DNA of 64,000 nt from Defluviicoccus sp. (GCA_028820945.1 JAPPHW010000191.1:1-64000), one strand, 5' to 3'. Counted from the stretch's first letter, positions 36,271 to 45,471 are shown. Numbers and translations are program-made. Notes: generated by a model not told the origin, from the sequence alone.

Positions 36271-39200
36271 TCACTGCATGTAGGTGTCGTGCCGTTGCAT
36301 GTGGTCGCGGTAGAGCCCGTGGGGCGTGGGGTCGTGGCTCTGCGGTTGTTGCGGCTCGATCTGGTGGGCGCCGGCGTCGAGGGCGGCCCTGGAATTGTCG
36401 ATGTCGGAGATCTGCGCCTCGACGTAGGTCCTGTGCTCGGCGGGGAGGTCCGGGAGGTAGAGGAAGGCCCGGAGCTCCTGCTCGAGCCGGTCCCAGCCAG
36501 CGGCTTGAAGCGGGTGGACGCCGGCGGCGTTCGCGGCCTCGACATGGCTGGCGAACCGGGCGTGGTGGTCCTGGATTTGCTCGTCGATCGTGGCGTGGTG
36601 CCGTGGTTGCTGCTCGGGAGCGAGGTCGATAAGGGCGAGGAGTCCCACGATGTCCGACCGATCGGCGGAGGTGATGTCGGGGAGTGTCAGGATGTCGCCG
36701 AGGTCCTGGCGGAGCTTGTCCCATCCGGGCAGGTCGAAGGGGTGGATGCCGGCGTTCTCGGCCGCCGCGATATGTTCGGCGAGTTGGTTGCAGTGGTGGT
36801 TGACGAGCTCGTGCGTGGGAGCGTAGCCGGTGGCGGCTTCGGCTGGGTCCGCCGCGACGGTCTGCTGCGCATGGCGGGAGAGCCAGGCGTCGGCGATCCG
36901 GACCGAGCGCTCGACATCGGCGCGTCTGTGCTCGGAGAGGTCGGGGAGTGCGGCGACGTCGCGGAATTCGCGGTGGAGCTCGGTCCAGCCCGGGGCCAAG
37001 AAGGGATGCTGTCCTACTTCGTTGGCGGCGTCGCGGTGCTGGATCCAGCTTTCGCGGAGGCGCTGGAAGCGCTCTTCGGCGCCCAGTGTTTCAGGCGCCG
37101 GGGTGTCGGGATCGGCTTTGCGGCGATGTGCGGCGTATGCGGGTTCGTCGTGGGAGAACGGGGCTTCGTCGATGCTGGGGTCTTGCGGGTAGTCGTGGCC
37201 AACCGGGTCCGCGGCGTCAGGAACGCCCCAGTCGGCGGCGCCCCATTCCTCCTCGTCCCGGCCGTAATCGGGGTGGCTGTCGAGCTCGGCTTGTGCGTGG
37301 TACTGGTCCCAGCCTTCCCAGAGATCGGTGGGCGGCTCGATCATGGTGTCGGTCGCTTGGCTGCGGGGTTCGGGTTCGATCGCCTCGAACGCGGCGGCAA
37401 TCTCGGCGGCGGCGGCGTGCTCCGCGGTCTTGGCGGGAGGCGCGCCGGCGAAGTCGGCATCGAGGCGGCGCCGGTCCTCGGCCGACATCCTGCGGATCGA
37501 CATCGCGCGCGTGTGGGCGCTTGCCAGGGTCTCGAGGTCGGAGATGTCGATGCCGCCGTGCTCGCGCAGCAGGTGGGCGTGGAGTGGATCGTTCTGCAGG
37601 AAGGGCTTGACGGTCTTGAGGACGGCGCTCGCCTCCTTCAGGTCCCGCTTGAAGTCGGGATTCATGGCGACCGCCGCGTTGCCGCTCTCGTGTCGGGCTC
37701 GGTCCCAATGCGCGAGGGAGGCGTTGAGTTTGCGGCAGGCCTGGCCGAGTGTCTTGGCCGCGAGGCCGTGCTTGACGCGGATCTCGCTGTAGCGGATTTG
37801 CGCGGCGATCTCCGCCAGCTTGCCGTCGCCGGCGTCGTTCGCAGTGAGCCATTTGGGGGCGTCGAGGCCCTCGGCGTCGACGGCGTGATGGGCCGGAGGC
37901 CGTTCCAGTGGCGTCTGGCGCTCGGCGGCCGGGGCCTGGATGCGGGGCTCTCGGGGCGCGGGTCTCTCGCGGCTTTGCGGCTCGATGTGCCGGTCCCGCA
38001 TGTGTTCGGTCATGTAGTCCTGGGCGGCTTCCTTCTGCTTGCTGCGCGACCAGTTGCCGGCGAGGTAGTCGAGGATTTCATTGTCGGTGACGGGATCGCC
38101 GGCGATGTCCTCGCTGCGCCGGCGGCGGACGTCGAGCTCGACCGGCTGGCGGTCGACATAGATGTCGAGGCGTTCGCGGTGGCGGGTGAAGGCGGGGTAG
38201 ATGGTTTCGCGCGAGGGCTTCTGGTTGGCGAAGACGAAGGCGCGGTCGACGGTGATGCCCTGAGCCGCGTTCATCGTCATGGCGTAGCCGTAATCGAGGC
38301 GGATCTTGCCGTAGTAGTCGGTGACTTCGTCGTGGTGGAATTCGACGATGGCGCCCTGGCTGGTGCGACCCCTGATCCATATGCGGGGGACGCTGGGGCC
38401 GTCGATGGGCGGCTGGTCCTCGCGGAGCTCAAGGATCTGGATGTAGGTGCCGTTGAGGATGCCGCGCTCGAAGTTCTTGGCGCCGGTCCGGATGATGTCG
38501 CCGACCGCGAGCTCGAGCGCTTCGGGCTTGGCGCTGGGCTGGCGGCTGCGGCACACCTGGACGGTGTGGCGGGGGCCGTCGTAATCGGCGAGAAGCCGGG
38601 CGCGCATCATGTGCGAAAGCGTCTTCACCTCTGCCCTCGAGTAGGCGATTACCGTCGAGCTCTTGTCGGGGTCGGTCTGGGTGAAACGGTGCCAGTCGTC
38701 GACCAGGCGCTCCAGGGTGGCGCTGAGGTTGCGGTCGATGTGGATGCGGCCGCGCGCCTTGTAGGCGGCGATGCCCTGGGCGGCCTCGCCCTTGCGGAAA
38801 TGCTGCGACGCCGCGATCTGCCATGGGCGGATGCGCGCCTTGTCATCCTTGGGCAGGGCCTCGAAACGATCGAGGATTGCCCGGGTTTCTTCCGGGGTGG
38901 CGGCCGCGGCGCGCTCCCTGGCGGCGGCGGGCGCGAGGCCGTCGAGGGCGCTGAGAATGTCTTCCGGGTCGGCCTTCTGCCGGCGGATGGTGTCGACGCG
39001 GACCGAGCCGGCCACGTCCTTGACCAAGCGGAGCCCGGGCCCGGCCTCGACAGGCTGCTGCTGCTGGGTGTCGCCGGCGAAGATGACCTTGGCCCCTGCG
39101 CCGCGCGCCATGCGGAGGATCTGCGCGGCCTGGAGCGAGGAGAGCTGGCCGGCCTCGTCGACAACGATCACGGTCTTGGGGCCGATGGTGAGCTTGCCGC

Positions 39201-40788
39201 TCACCATGCCCGCGTGGAGCGCGTCGACGCAGTGGTTGGGCGCGTCGAGGTCGCTTCCGAGCTCGAGGGTGACGCGCCACGAGACCGAGGTCGCGATGAT
39301 GTCGTAGCCCTGTTCCCTGTAGAGATCGGCCACGGGCCGGAGCGTCGTCGTCTTCCCGCTCCCGGCCGCGCCCTCGATGATGGCGATCGGGCTGTCGCGG
39401 GTGACGGCCTGGATGGCGTCGATCTGTTCCTGGTCGAGGGGATAGCCCTCGGCCTTCAGCGCGGCAATCTTGTCGGCGACGGCGTTTGCCGGGATTTCGT
39501 ATCCGCCGCGCCTGGAGAGGGTGCCCGCGAGTTCGTGGATTTCGCGCTCGGTCTCGATGGTGTGGGGGGCGGTGAAGGTCCGGCTGTGGGCGAGCGCGGC
39601 GCCGGCGTCGTACTTGGTATCGGGCTTGTCGAGCTCGACGATCTGTTCGGTTGCGAGGACCTGATCGACCATGCGGTTGCGGTGCTCGCGCGAGATAAGC
39701 CCCTCGGTCGCATAGGCCGTGTGTTCGATGAGATCGGTGTAGTTGAAGGTCGATTCGTACTGCGTGAGTTTTCCCGGGATGGCGCTGAGGTTTTCGGTGA
39801 GGCGCTCGACGTGTTGCTCCGTGAATTCGAGATCGCGGCCGGTGAGGTGATCGACATGGGCGTCGATGTCGGGAATGTGGGTGCCGGCTTCGGCGGTCCA
39901 ATGCCGGTGGCGGGTTTCGGGGTCGATGCCGTGCTGCTTGGCCTCTCTCGTGCGTTGCTGGATGGACAGGCTGAGGGCGCCGTTGCCCTTTAGCTTCATG
40001 CCCATCCGCGATGCTGTGTCGGTGATCTCGATGTTGCGCTTCGACCACTCCTCGATAAGCTCTTCGGGGCTGTCCTTGATCCGGCTGTACTGGTTCTCGT
40101 CGCCGTGGGTTTCCATCTCGATGCCGAGGCGGTCGCGAAGGAGCCAGGCGAGCTCGGCGAGATAGGTTGCGCCGGCGGCCTTCTGCCAGGCGAACAGCGG
40201 ATGCCCGTGGAGGGCGCGGTATTTGCCATCGTGGTGCGCTTTCGCCAGGTTCAGGATGACGCAGTGGGTGTGGAGATGCGGGTCGTTGGAGCGTGAGGCT
40301 CCGTGCTGGAAGAGCGCCGCGATCATGTCGGCCGGGACGATCTTGATACCCTCTTCCGGTGTCCGGATCCGCGTGTAGCTGCAGTGGGCCTTAATGATGT
40401 CTTCGAGCGCGACCTTGACCGCGTCGTTGTGCGCCTTGGCGATCTCCTCGCGCAGCTCGGGTGGGGCGATCGCCCAAAGCGTGCTGACGGACTTGTCGGC
40501 GTTGAAGGTGATGTCGTAGGCCGGGCATCGCTTGTCGCTGTCCGCGTTGCGGGTGAGCTTCTCGCCGGTCTTCGGGTCGATGCCGCGGTAGAGCGCGTAA
40601 AAGGCGGCGCTGTCGATCTTGTGTTCGTGCGAGACGTCGACCTTTTCGGAGTTGAAGAGGCCGCTTGGATTCCACCAGATGCCGTCCGGCTCCTCGCCGC
40701 TCATGTAGTATTCGCCTGGAGGCCGAAAGGATGCCTGCGAGTGGATGTAGTAGTCGGCGGTCGCGGCCCGGGCGATCTTGGCAACCAT
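36271..40788 (-). CDS. MobF-family (TrwC/TraI-type) relaxase-helicase with C-terminal repeats
   Basis: A 1,505-residue protein. The relaxase domain has catalytic tyrosines in ATADYYIHS (Tyr13/Tyr14) and the metal-binding triad HLHTH (171-175). The SF1 RecD-like helicase has Walker A GAAGSGKT (473-480) and Walker B VIVVDEAGQ, then QPVEAGPG; motifs extend through VTDYYGKIRLDYGYAMTMNAAQGITVDRAFVF. After ~900 residues a Pro/charged linker leads to three related ~75-residue units (HRDAANEVGQHPFLAPGW; HIAAAENAGIHPFDLPGW; HVEAANAAGVHPLQAAGW). It nicks oriT and unwinds the transferred strand. The gene appears intact; the start MVAKIARAATADYY is typical. Confidence 0.93.
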   Translation of the reverse strand: MVAKIARAATADYYIHSQASFRPPGEYYMSGEEPDGIWWNPSGLFNSEKVDVSHEHKIDSAAFYALYRGIDPKTGEKLTRNADSDKRCPAYDITFNADKSVSTLWAIAPPELREEIAKAHNDAVKVALEDIIKAHCSYTRIRTPEEGIKIVPADMIAALFQHGASRSNDPHLHTHCVILNLAKAHHDGKYRALHGHPLFAWQKAAGATYLAELAWLLRDRLGIEMETHGDENQYSRIKDSPEELIEEWSKRNIEITDTASRMGMKLKGNGALSLSIQQRTREAKQHGIDPETRHRHWTAEAGTHIPDIDAHVDHLTGRDLEFTEQHVERLTENLSAIPGKLTQYESTFNYTDLIEHTAYATEGLISREHRNRMVDQVLATEQIVELDKPDTKYDAGAALAHSRTFTAPHTIETEREIHELAGTLSRRGGYEIPANAVADKIAALKAEGYPLDQEQIDAIQAVTRDSPIAIIEGAAGSGKTTTLRPVADLYREQGYDIIATSVSWRVTLELGSDLDAPNHCVDALHAGMVSGKLTIGPKTVIVVDEAGQLSSLQAAQILRMARGAGAKVIFAGDTQQQQPVEAGPGLRLVKDVAGSVRVDTIRRQKADPEDILSALDGLAPAAARERAAAATPEETRAILDRFEALPKDDKARIRPWQIAASQHFRKGEAAQGIAAYKARGRIHIDRNLSATLERLVDDWHRFTQTDPDKSSTVIAYSRAEVKTLSHMMRARLLADYDGPRHTVQVCRSRQPSAKPEALELAVGDIIRTGAKNFERGILNGTYIQILELREDQPPIDGPSVPRIWIRGRTSQGAIVEFHHDEVTDYYGKIRLDYGYAMTMNAAQGITVDRAFVFANQKPSRETIYPAFTRHRERLDIYVDRQPVELDVRRRRSEDIAGDPVTDNEILDYLAGNWSRSKQKEAAQDYMTEHMRDRHIEPQSRERPAPREPRIQAPAAERQTPLERPPAHHAVDAEGLDAPKWLTANDAGDGKLAEIAAQIRYSEIRVKHGLAAKTLGQACRKLNASLAHWDRARHESGNAAVAMNPDFKRDLKEASAVLKTVKPFLQNDPLHAHLLREHGGIDISDLETLASAHTRAMSIRRMSAEDRRRLDADFAGAPPAKTAEHAAAAEIAAAFEAIEPEPRSQATDTMIEPPTDLWEGWDQYHAQAELDSHPDYGRDEEEWGAADWGVPDAADPVGHDYPQDPSIDEAPFSHDEPAYAAHRRKADPDTPAPETLGAEERFQRLRESWIQHRDAANEVGQHPFLAPGWTELHREFRDVAALPDLSEHRRADVERSVRIADAWLSRHAQQTVAADPAEAATGYAPTHELVNHHCNQLAEHIAAAENAGIHPFDLPGWDKLRQDLGDILTLPDITSADRSDIVGLLALIDLAPEQQPRHHATIDEQIQDHHARFASHVEAANAAGVHPLQAAGWDRLEQELRAFLYLPDLPAEHRTYVEAQISDIDNSRAALDAGAHQIEPQQPQSHDPTPHGLYRDHMQRHDTYMQ

Positions 40789-41440
40789 CAGTCGACAACC
40801 GCTCTGAGGGGGAGGATACCGGGGGGCGCGCGGTACGGCTTGGAGAGGGGGGGCGGTGTCTGTTGCCGGGCGGTTAGCGCTCGCATGGCTTCGCTCGACG
40901 TGCCTGGCTGCCGTTTCGGCCGGGGATATTGGACCGGAAAAACCGGACTGTCAATTCTTCCGCGCTGGAAGTGCAAATGTTCAAAAGGGGGATTCTGTGG
41001 GTCTGAGAGTTCTGAGGTCGGGGGGAACGGGATCGGGTTTCGTCTGTCGGGAGGAGGCTTGGTGCGTTGCGAGGATGGGGTGTCTGCTTTGGGGGAGGAG
41101 GGGAACTTGGGAGGTCTGGGAGGACGAAGGTCTGGGTCTTGGGCTGGAACTTGCGGGATGAGGTGGGGTGGTGGCGTCTTTCGAGGACCTCGGAAGGTGG
41201 GAGGACGTCGGGGTTCTCGGGGTTCTGCGTGGAGGCGGGTCGTGGCTGGGGGATGGGTAGATTGCCGGGTCGTGGGCTCTGGACGGTTGCGGAAGGAGGT
41301 TGGGGAAGATGGGCGCTGCGGTGGCGCGGGTTGTCGATGCGCGGATGCGCTCATAGGATGAGGCGCCAGGTCGCGGGAGGTCGCCCGGTGCTGGGCGGTG
41401 CGCGGCGGGGCGAGCGGGTGGATGCCCGGAAGGAGGGGTG
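40789..41440. other. Relaxase upstream region, candidate oriT
   Basis: This 652-bp region lies between the divergent relaxase and accessory genes. It contains a locally AT-richer patch with a CTTCC-GCGCT-GGAAG hairpin (40957-40971) followed by TGCAAATGTTCAAAAGG, next to CCGGAAAAACCGG. Position upstream of a MobF relaxase is typical for oriT; I cannot identify a nic sequence. Confidence 0.35.
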
Positions 41441-41770
41441 ATGGCGCGGAGCAGTTTCAAGGCGGACGACATCGATTTCGAGGACATTCGCAAGAGCATG
41501 GTGGGGCTCAAGGTGCCGAAGTTGGAGCTGGCGGATGTGTTGACCGAGCTGAGGCCCACGATGATCGAGCAGCGGGAGCGCGGGGTGTCGGTCGAGCAGC
41601 TGGCGGAGGTCTTGAGGCAAAAGGGGATTCAGGTCGGGGTGCGGAACCTGAAGCGGTTTATCGAGAAGGGGGAGCTGATGGGCGCGCGGCCGGCGCGGGC
41701 TGAGCGGACGACCGATGCGGGGGGACGTGCTGCGGGAGGGAGCGACGACGAGGGCTCTCTCGTGTCGTAG
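41441..41770 (+). CDS. Putative relaxosome accessory/HTH protein
   Basis: A 109-residue protein with a strong RBS (AGGAGGGG) and ATG at 41441. The core is helical: LKVPKLELADVLTELRPTMIEQRERGVSVEQLAEVLRQKGIQVGVRNLKRFIEKGEL, where the second half reads like a helix-turn-helix. The tail is disordered. Divergent from the relaxase across a candidate oriT, it is well placed to be a DNA-binding mobilisation protein. Function is inferred from position. Confidence 0.6.
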   Translation: MARSSFKADDIDFEDIRKSMVGLKVPKLELADVLTELRPTMIEQRERGVSVEQLAEVLRQKGIQVGVRNLKRFIEKGELMGARPARAERTTDAGGRAAGGSDDEGSLVS

Positions 41771-41801
41771 CCCGCCGGGCGGCGGGTCTCGATCGGCGGA
41801 C

Positions 41802-41842
41802 AAAAAAACGGCCGCCTCTCCGCGATGCGGGGGACGGCCGTT
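41802..41842 (-). terminator. Rho-independent terminator after DUF4326 gene
   Basis: On the minus strand AACGGCCG pairs with CGGCCGTT (arms 41835-41842 and 41807-41814), and the inner CCCCCGC..GCGGAGAGG also pairs. Seven consecutive T follow directly. It lies 12 bp after the gene's stop. Confidence 0.85.
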
Positions 41843-41853
41843 CTGTGTTCGGG

Positions 41854-42186
41854 TCAGGCGGCAGTGGCGCGCTGTTCGGCGGCCCAGCGGGCGGCGCGCG
41901 CGAGGACGTGGCCGTGACAGGGGAGAGGGTCGCAGTGACACGCGAGCCACATGCCGTCGAGTGCGGCGAGCTCGCGGAGATCGACCTTGCCCTCGCGGAT
42001 GGCGTTCCAGAGCCAGGTCCGGTAGAGCGCGATCACGGTCTCGCGGTTGCCGTGTTCGCCGATGCGGTAGGGGTTGCCCCACTTCGTCCGCCGGTCGATG
42101 AGCGCGGTGTTGTTGTGGACGTGCGTGTATTGGAATGCCTCGCGGAGGCGGGGCTCGTTCCGGAGGTTGATCACGCAATCGGTCAT
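41854..42186 (-). CDS. DUF4326 family protein
   Basis: A 110-residue protein: VINLRNEPRLREAFQYTHVHNN, TKWGNPYRIGEHGNRETVIALYRTWLWNAIREG, LACHCDPLPCHGHVLARAARWA. The conserved WGNPY and the Cys/His cluster (CHCDPLPCHGH) define DUF4326; function is unknown, and the CHC..CHGH cluster suggests metal binding. Start ATG 42186. A 19-nt leader element lies 33 bp upstream and a strong terminator downstream, so it is its own unit. Confidence 0.85.
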   Translation of the reverse strand: MTDCVINLRNEPRLREAFQYTHVHNNTALIDRRTKWGNPYRIGEHGNRETVIALYRTWLWNAIREGKVDLRELAALDGMWLACHCDPLPCHGHVLARAARWAAEQRATAA

Positions 42187-42218
42187 CTGCCTGCTCCCTG
42201 CTGGCGTTTCGCCCCTCA

Positions 42219-42237
42219 GGAAGCTTTTCTTTCCTCC
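42219..42237 (-). promoter_or_regulatory. 19-nt leader element, copy 1
   Basis: Plus strand GGAAGCTTTTCTTTCCTCC. It starts 33 bp upstream of the DUF4326 start. One of five minus-strand copies, consensus GGANGCTTNTCTYTCCTCC. Confidence 0.5.
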
Positions 42238-42271
42238 TGCGGCGTGATGGCTCTTTGGGCCGGCAAAAAGG

Positions 42272-42308
42272 GGGCCGGCGCCGCGTGGGGGAGACGCGGC
42301 GCCGGCCC
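42272..42308 (-). terminator. 15-bp perfect hairpin, likely terminator
   Basis: GGGCCGGCGCCGCGT and ACGCGGCGCCGGCCC pair perfectly over 15 bp with a 7-nt loop. On the minus strand it is followed by CCCTTTTTG. It probably ends transcripts coming from 42.5-43.4 kb. Confidence 0.6.
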
Positions 42309-42505
42309 GGGCGGAGCGCCGCGGCCGGCCCCTGGGCCGTCGGGAACGGGAAGAAAGAGGCAATATGCGCCTCGGGGTCAATGCATGCGGGCCTCCGTCG
42401 ATCGGTGCTGGAATGGGAGGTCGGCGCTCCCTGGCGGTGTTCTCCCTGACCGGGGATTGGAGGGTGAGCCGGAGGGCGGTCTGCCGTCCGTCCGGTTCAT
42501 TCCGG

Positions 42506-42524
42506 GGAAGCTTGTCTCTCCTCC
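42506..42524 (-). promoter_or_regulatory. 19-nt leader element, copy 2
   Basis: Plus strand GGAAGCTTGTCTCTCCTCC. No gene start is evident within 100 bp downstream on the minus strand; an associated gene may have been lost. Confidence 0.45.
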
Positions 42525-42579
42525 GGGCCGGCGGGCCTGGAAGGGGACGGTGTCGTCCAGGGGGGTGCCGGGGCGCGGG

Positions 42580-42867
42580 CTACTCGGCGGCGGAGGGTTC
42601 GGGGCGGGGCGGCGTGGCCCGGTTGCCTTCGAGGAAGGCCTGGCGTTCGCCGAGGCGCTGCATGTCGCGGCGGTGCTGGTCCATGCTGGCTTGGAAGCTG
42701 CGCTGGTGTTGATCCATGCTGGCCTGGAAGGCTCTGCGATCGGCGGCGGCTTCGGAGAGGTGTTTCTCGATCTTGCTGTCGGTGCGCCAGGTGCCGTGGA
42801 GAATGAGGGCGGCGAGGGCGATGCCGACGCCGATGATGGCGATGAAGTCGGGGGACAGCATGTGCAT
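42580..42867 (-). CDS. Small membrane-anchored coiled-coil protein
   Basis: A 95-residue protein: one N-terminal TM helix (FIAIIGVGIALAALILHG), then a coiled region in which QASMDQH is tandemly duplicated (RAFQASMDQHQRSFQASMDQHRRDMQRLGERQ). It is a paralogue of 43606-43854. The start is at 42867, or six bases later at 42861. Function unknown. Confidence 0.6.
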   Translation of the reverse strand: MHMLSPDFIAIIGVGIALAALILHGTWRTDSKIEKHLSEAAADRRAFQASMDQHQRSFQASMDQHRRDMQRLGERQAFLEGNRATPPRPEPSAAE

Positions 42868-42911
42868 GAGTGTAGGGTCTCCCAGGGGGGAAGTGAAGTC
42901 TGTCGGCCGGC

Positions 42912-43373
42912 CTAGAACGGAAGGGTATCGTCGAGCATGGGCGCCGGTGTTTGCGGTGGGGGCGCGGTCGTGTCCGGGCCGGGGCGGTTGCGGGCGTCCT
43001 CGAGGATCGTTTCCCAGGGAAACATGATGTGGTCGAGGACGAGCGTCTCGTCCTCGTTGAACAGCGAGGCGACGAAGACGGACGCGACGAACACGGCGAT
43101 CGCCGCGTTGGCGCTCCAGACGCTGTCCTGGAAGAACAGGAGGGCGACGGCGAATGCCATGCCGGCCGAGGTGAAGAGAGCGAGGTAGCCGAAGATGCGC
43201 TGGGCGCGCTCGTCGGCGATCGCCTCGCGGAGCATTTCGGCCTGGTCGGCGCGGTCGCCGGCGGTGAGGCCGTCGGCGTCGGTGGGCTGCCACGAGGTGG
43301 AGCCGCAATCCGGGCACCACCGGATGTCGTGCTCGGGTCCGCGGTCGCCGCAGTCGGTGCATTTCCAGCCCAT
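42912..43373 (-). CDS. Zinc-ribbon membrane protein
   Basis: A 153-residue protein. The N-terminal zinc ribbon MGWKCTDCGDRGPEHDIRWCPDCGS has two CxxC knuckles. Then come a helical linker and two TM helices (IFGYLALFTSAGMAFAVALLFF; AAIAVFVASVFVASLF), with a Pro-rich tail. ATG 43373 is chosen for AAGGAGG six bases upstream; the leader element is 33 bp upstream. Function unknown. Confidence 0.7.
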   Translation of the reverse strand: MGWKCTDCGDRGPEHDIRWCPDCGSTSWQPTDADGLTAGDRADQAEMLREAIADERAQRIFGYLALFTSAGMAFAVALLFFQDSVWSANAAIAVFVASVFVASLFNEDETLVLDHIMFPWETILEDARNRPGPDTTAPPPQTPAPMLDDTLPF

Positions 43374-43405
43374 GTCGGCCTCCTTCCGGTCCGGATTCAT
43401 CTCCT

Positions 43406-43424
43406 GGAGGCTTCGCTTTCCTCC
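43406..43424 (-). promoter_or_regulatory. 19-nt leader element, copy 3
   Basis: Plus strand GGAGGCTTCGCTTTCCTCC. It lies 33 bp before the zinc-ribbon gene start, identical spacing to copy 1. Its GGAGG/CCTCC ends form a dyad. Confidence 0.5.
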
Positions 43425-43605
43425 GGGCGCGGGACAGAAGGATGGCCGGGTGGTGGCGGAGGCCGCGCTGCCTTCGCGCCGGTGCCGCGGTGCGGCCCGG
43501 GCAGGTAGCGTGAAGGCAGCGCGGCGGGGGTTGCTGAAGATGCCGGCGGGCGTGTGGTGTATCCGGGCGAGTGCGTGACGTGCCGGCGGGCCGGCCGTGG
43601 GGCGG

Positions 43606-43854
43606 TTACTGGGAGGTGGCGCCTTCGCGCTGCCCCTCGAGCCGCGCCTGGCGTTCGCCGAGGCGCTGCATGTCGCGGCGGTGCTGATCCATGCTCGCCT
43701 GGAAGGCGCGGCGGTCTTCGGCGGCGGCGGCGATGGCGCTGTCGAGCCGGGTCTCGATGCGGACGGTGGTGGTCAGCATGAGCGCGCTGAGGGCGATTCC
43801 GATGCCGAGCATGGTGCCGATGAGGCTGAGGAATTCGGTTCTGGGCACGGACAT
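43606..43854 (-). CDS. Small membrane-anchored coiled-coil protein, paralogue
   Basis: An 82-residue protein: an N-terminal TM helix (LIGTMLGIGIALSALML), then IETRLDSAIAAAAEDRRAFQASMDQHRRDMQRLGERQARLEGQ, nearly identical over ~25 residues to the tail of the 42580-42867 protein. Function unknown. Confidence 0.6.
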   Translation of the reverse strand: MSVPRTEFLSLIGTMLGIGIALSALMLTTTVRIETRLDSAIAAAAEDRRAFQASMDQHRRDMQRLGERQARLEGQREGATSQ

Positions 43855-43998
43855 AACGTACGAGCTCCCGATGGGGATGTGAAGCCGGGTGCGGGGTTGG
43901 GCGACAATGGGGTGGGGTGGGAAGAGCGGGGGCGAGTCCCCTGCCCTTCCCGGCCCGGATGTCGGATCACCTCCTTTCGCTGTGGTGGCCGGTGTGCG

Positions 43999-45066
43999 TC
44001 AGGCTGCTATGCGGTGTACCGGAATGCCGAGCTGGCGCGCCTTGTCGACGAGGTTCTCGGTGACGCCCGAGCCCGGGAAGGCGATGATTCCCTTCGGCAG
44101 CAGGTTGAGCAGCTCGTCGTTGCGGCGGAACGGCGCGGCCTTGCCGTGGGCGTTCCATTGCGGACGGCAGACGATCTGCTGCACGCCGCGCGAGTCGGCC
44201 CAGCTCGCGGCGATCTTCTCGTAGCCGGGGGCGGCGCCGTGGATCAGCACCATGTCGGCGTATTTCTCGCGCGCCCGGTCGAGGATCGAGAGGATGAGAT
44301 CGGGGTTGTCGACCTGCTTGCCGCCGGCGACGGCGATGAGGGTGCCTTCGGGCAGGTGCGCCTGGGTCTCGCGGTTCTTGCGGGCGCGCAGGAAGTCGCG
44401 GGCGTCGATCGCGGCCGAGGTGAGGTGCCGGCCGCGCGGCACGAAGGAGCCGCCGCGGGGGCGCCAGGCTTCGCCGATGTGGTGGAGATAGGCTTCGGCG
44501 GCGAGGTCGCGCAGGGTGTGGAAGGCGTCGCTGCGCTTGCCGAGGTTCTGCGCGCGCTCGGTGATGCGCTGCAGTTCCAGCGCCGGGATCTCGGTGCCGT
44601 CCTGGGCGCGTTCGAGGTCGCGCATCTCCGGCTCCAGCTTGTGGACGGCGCGGTCGAGGCGTTCCGTCTGCTTGTGCAGCCAGTTGACCAGCCCCCAGAG
44701 TATGGGCTCGCGCTCGTCGGCGAGCTGGGTGCCCTCGATGGCGACGCCGGAGACGATGATGAAGATGGCCTGCGAGAGCGCGTGCTGCGCTTCAGCGCTG
44801 TCCCACACTTCGCGGGTGTCGGGCTCGTCGCGGTCCGGCCTCCCGCCGAAGCGGTCGAGTCCGTCGCAGACCGCGGCGGTGGCGCTGCTGCCGAAGGAGG
44901 CGGTCGCCATGTCGGCGTACGAGGGTCCGAGGTCGCGGGGAAGCTCGGGGCGCTCGAAGGCGACGGGGATCGCGGTGACGCCCGGGACCGGGCGGTCGAA
45001 GCCGGCGCGGTCGAAGGCGATCTTCATCGCGGTGGGATCGTCGTCGGCGTAGGCCGTGTCGCGCAT
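43999..45066 (-). CDS. DUF2493 (SLOG-fold) plasmid protein
   Basis: A 355-residue protein. The N-terminal ~220 residues are helical (SQAIFIIVSGVAIEGTQLADEREPILWGLVNWLHKQTERLDRAVHKLE). The C-terminal SLOG/DUF2493 domain is at about 235-350: GTLIAVAGGKQVDNPDLILSILDRAREKYADMVLIHGAAPGYEKIAASWADSRGV, then QIVCRPQWNAHGKAAPFRRND and KGIIAFPGSGVTENLVDKARQLGIPV. The GSG and HGAAPG turns are the expected ligand-binding loops. It is related to the first SLOG domain of 32268-35651. Start ATG 45066 with GGGAG. Confidence 0.85.
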   Translation of the reverse strand: MRDTAYADDDPTAMKIAFDRAGFDRPVPGVTAIPVAFERPELPRDLGPSYADMATASFGSSATAAVCDGLDRFGGRPDRDEPDTREVWDSAEAQHALSQAIFIIVSGVAIEGTQLADEREPILWGLVNWLHKQTERLDRAVHKLEPEMRDLERAQDGTEIPALELQRITERAQNLGKRSDAFHTLRDLAAEAYLHHIGEAWRPRGGSFVPRGRHLTSAAIDARDFLRARKNRETQAHLPEGTLIAVAGGKQVDNPDLILSILDRAREKYADMVLIHGAAPGYEKIAASWADSRGVQQIVCRPQWNAHGKAAPFRRNDELLNLLPKGIIAFPGSGVTENLVDKARQLGIPVHRIAA

Positions 45067-45100
45067 GTACTGTCTCCCGGAATGGTGAAGGGACGAGGGG

Positions 45101-45400
45101 TCAGGCGGCGGCGGGCATGGCTGCGCCGGGGTCGGGCGGCGCAGGGAGGCCGGGCACCAGGCCGCGGTCCCACAGCATGTCGGCGGCGGCGAGGCGGATC
45201 TGGCTGCGCTTGTCGACCTGGCGGGGCCCGGCCGTGTCGCCGAGCAGGCGGATGATGTAGTACCAGGGATCGCCGGGCCGGTCGTTGTCGTGCACCCGGA
45301 CGAGGGTGCCGACGTTCTCGCCGAACACGACGATCGAGCACTCGTCGTCAGCGGTGCGGCGGAACAGGACGTCGTCGATCGAGAAATCGGTGGCGCTCAT
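45101..45400 (-). CDS. Hypothetical protein upstream of DUF2493 gene
   Basis: A 99-residue protein, probably an alpha/beta mini-fold (CSIVVFGENVGTLVRVHDNDRPGDPWYYIIRLLGD), with an Ala/Pro tail. Start ATG 45400 after CGGGAGATGCGCC. A leader element lies 72 bp upstream. It is likely an operon with the DUF2493 gene 34 bp downstream. Family unknown. Confidence 0.6.
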   Translation of the reverse strand: MSATDFSIDDVLFRRTADDECSIVVFGENVGTLVRVHDNDRPGDPWYYIIRLLGDTAGPRQVDKRSQIRLAAADMLWDRGLVPGLPAPPDPGAAMPAAA

Positions 45401-45471
45401 GGCGCATCTCCCGCGTGTTGTCCGGAAACCGGGCGGGCGGGGCTTCTCCGCCCGTCCCGGTCCAGCCTCCC

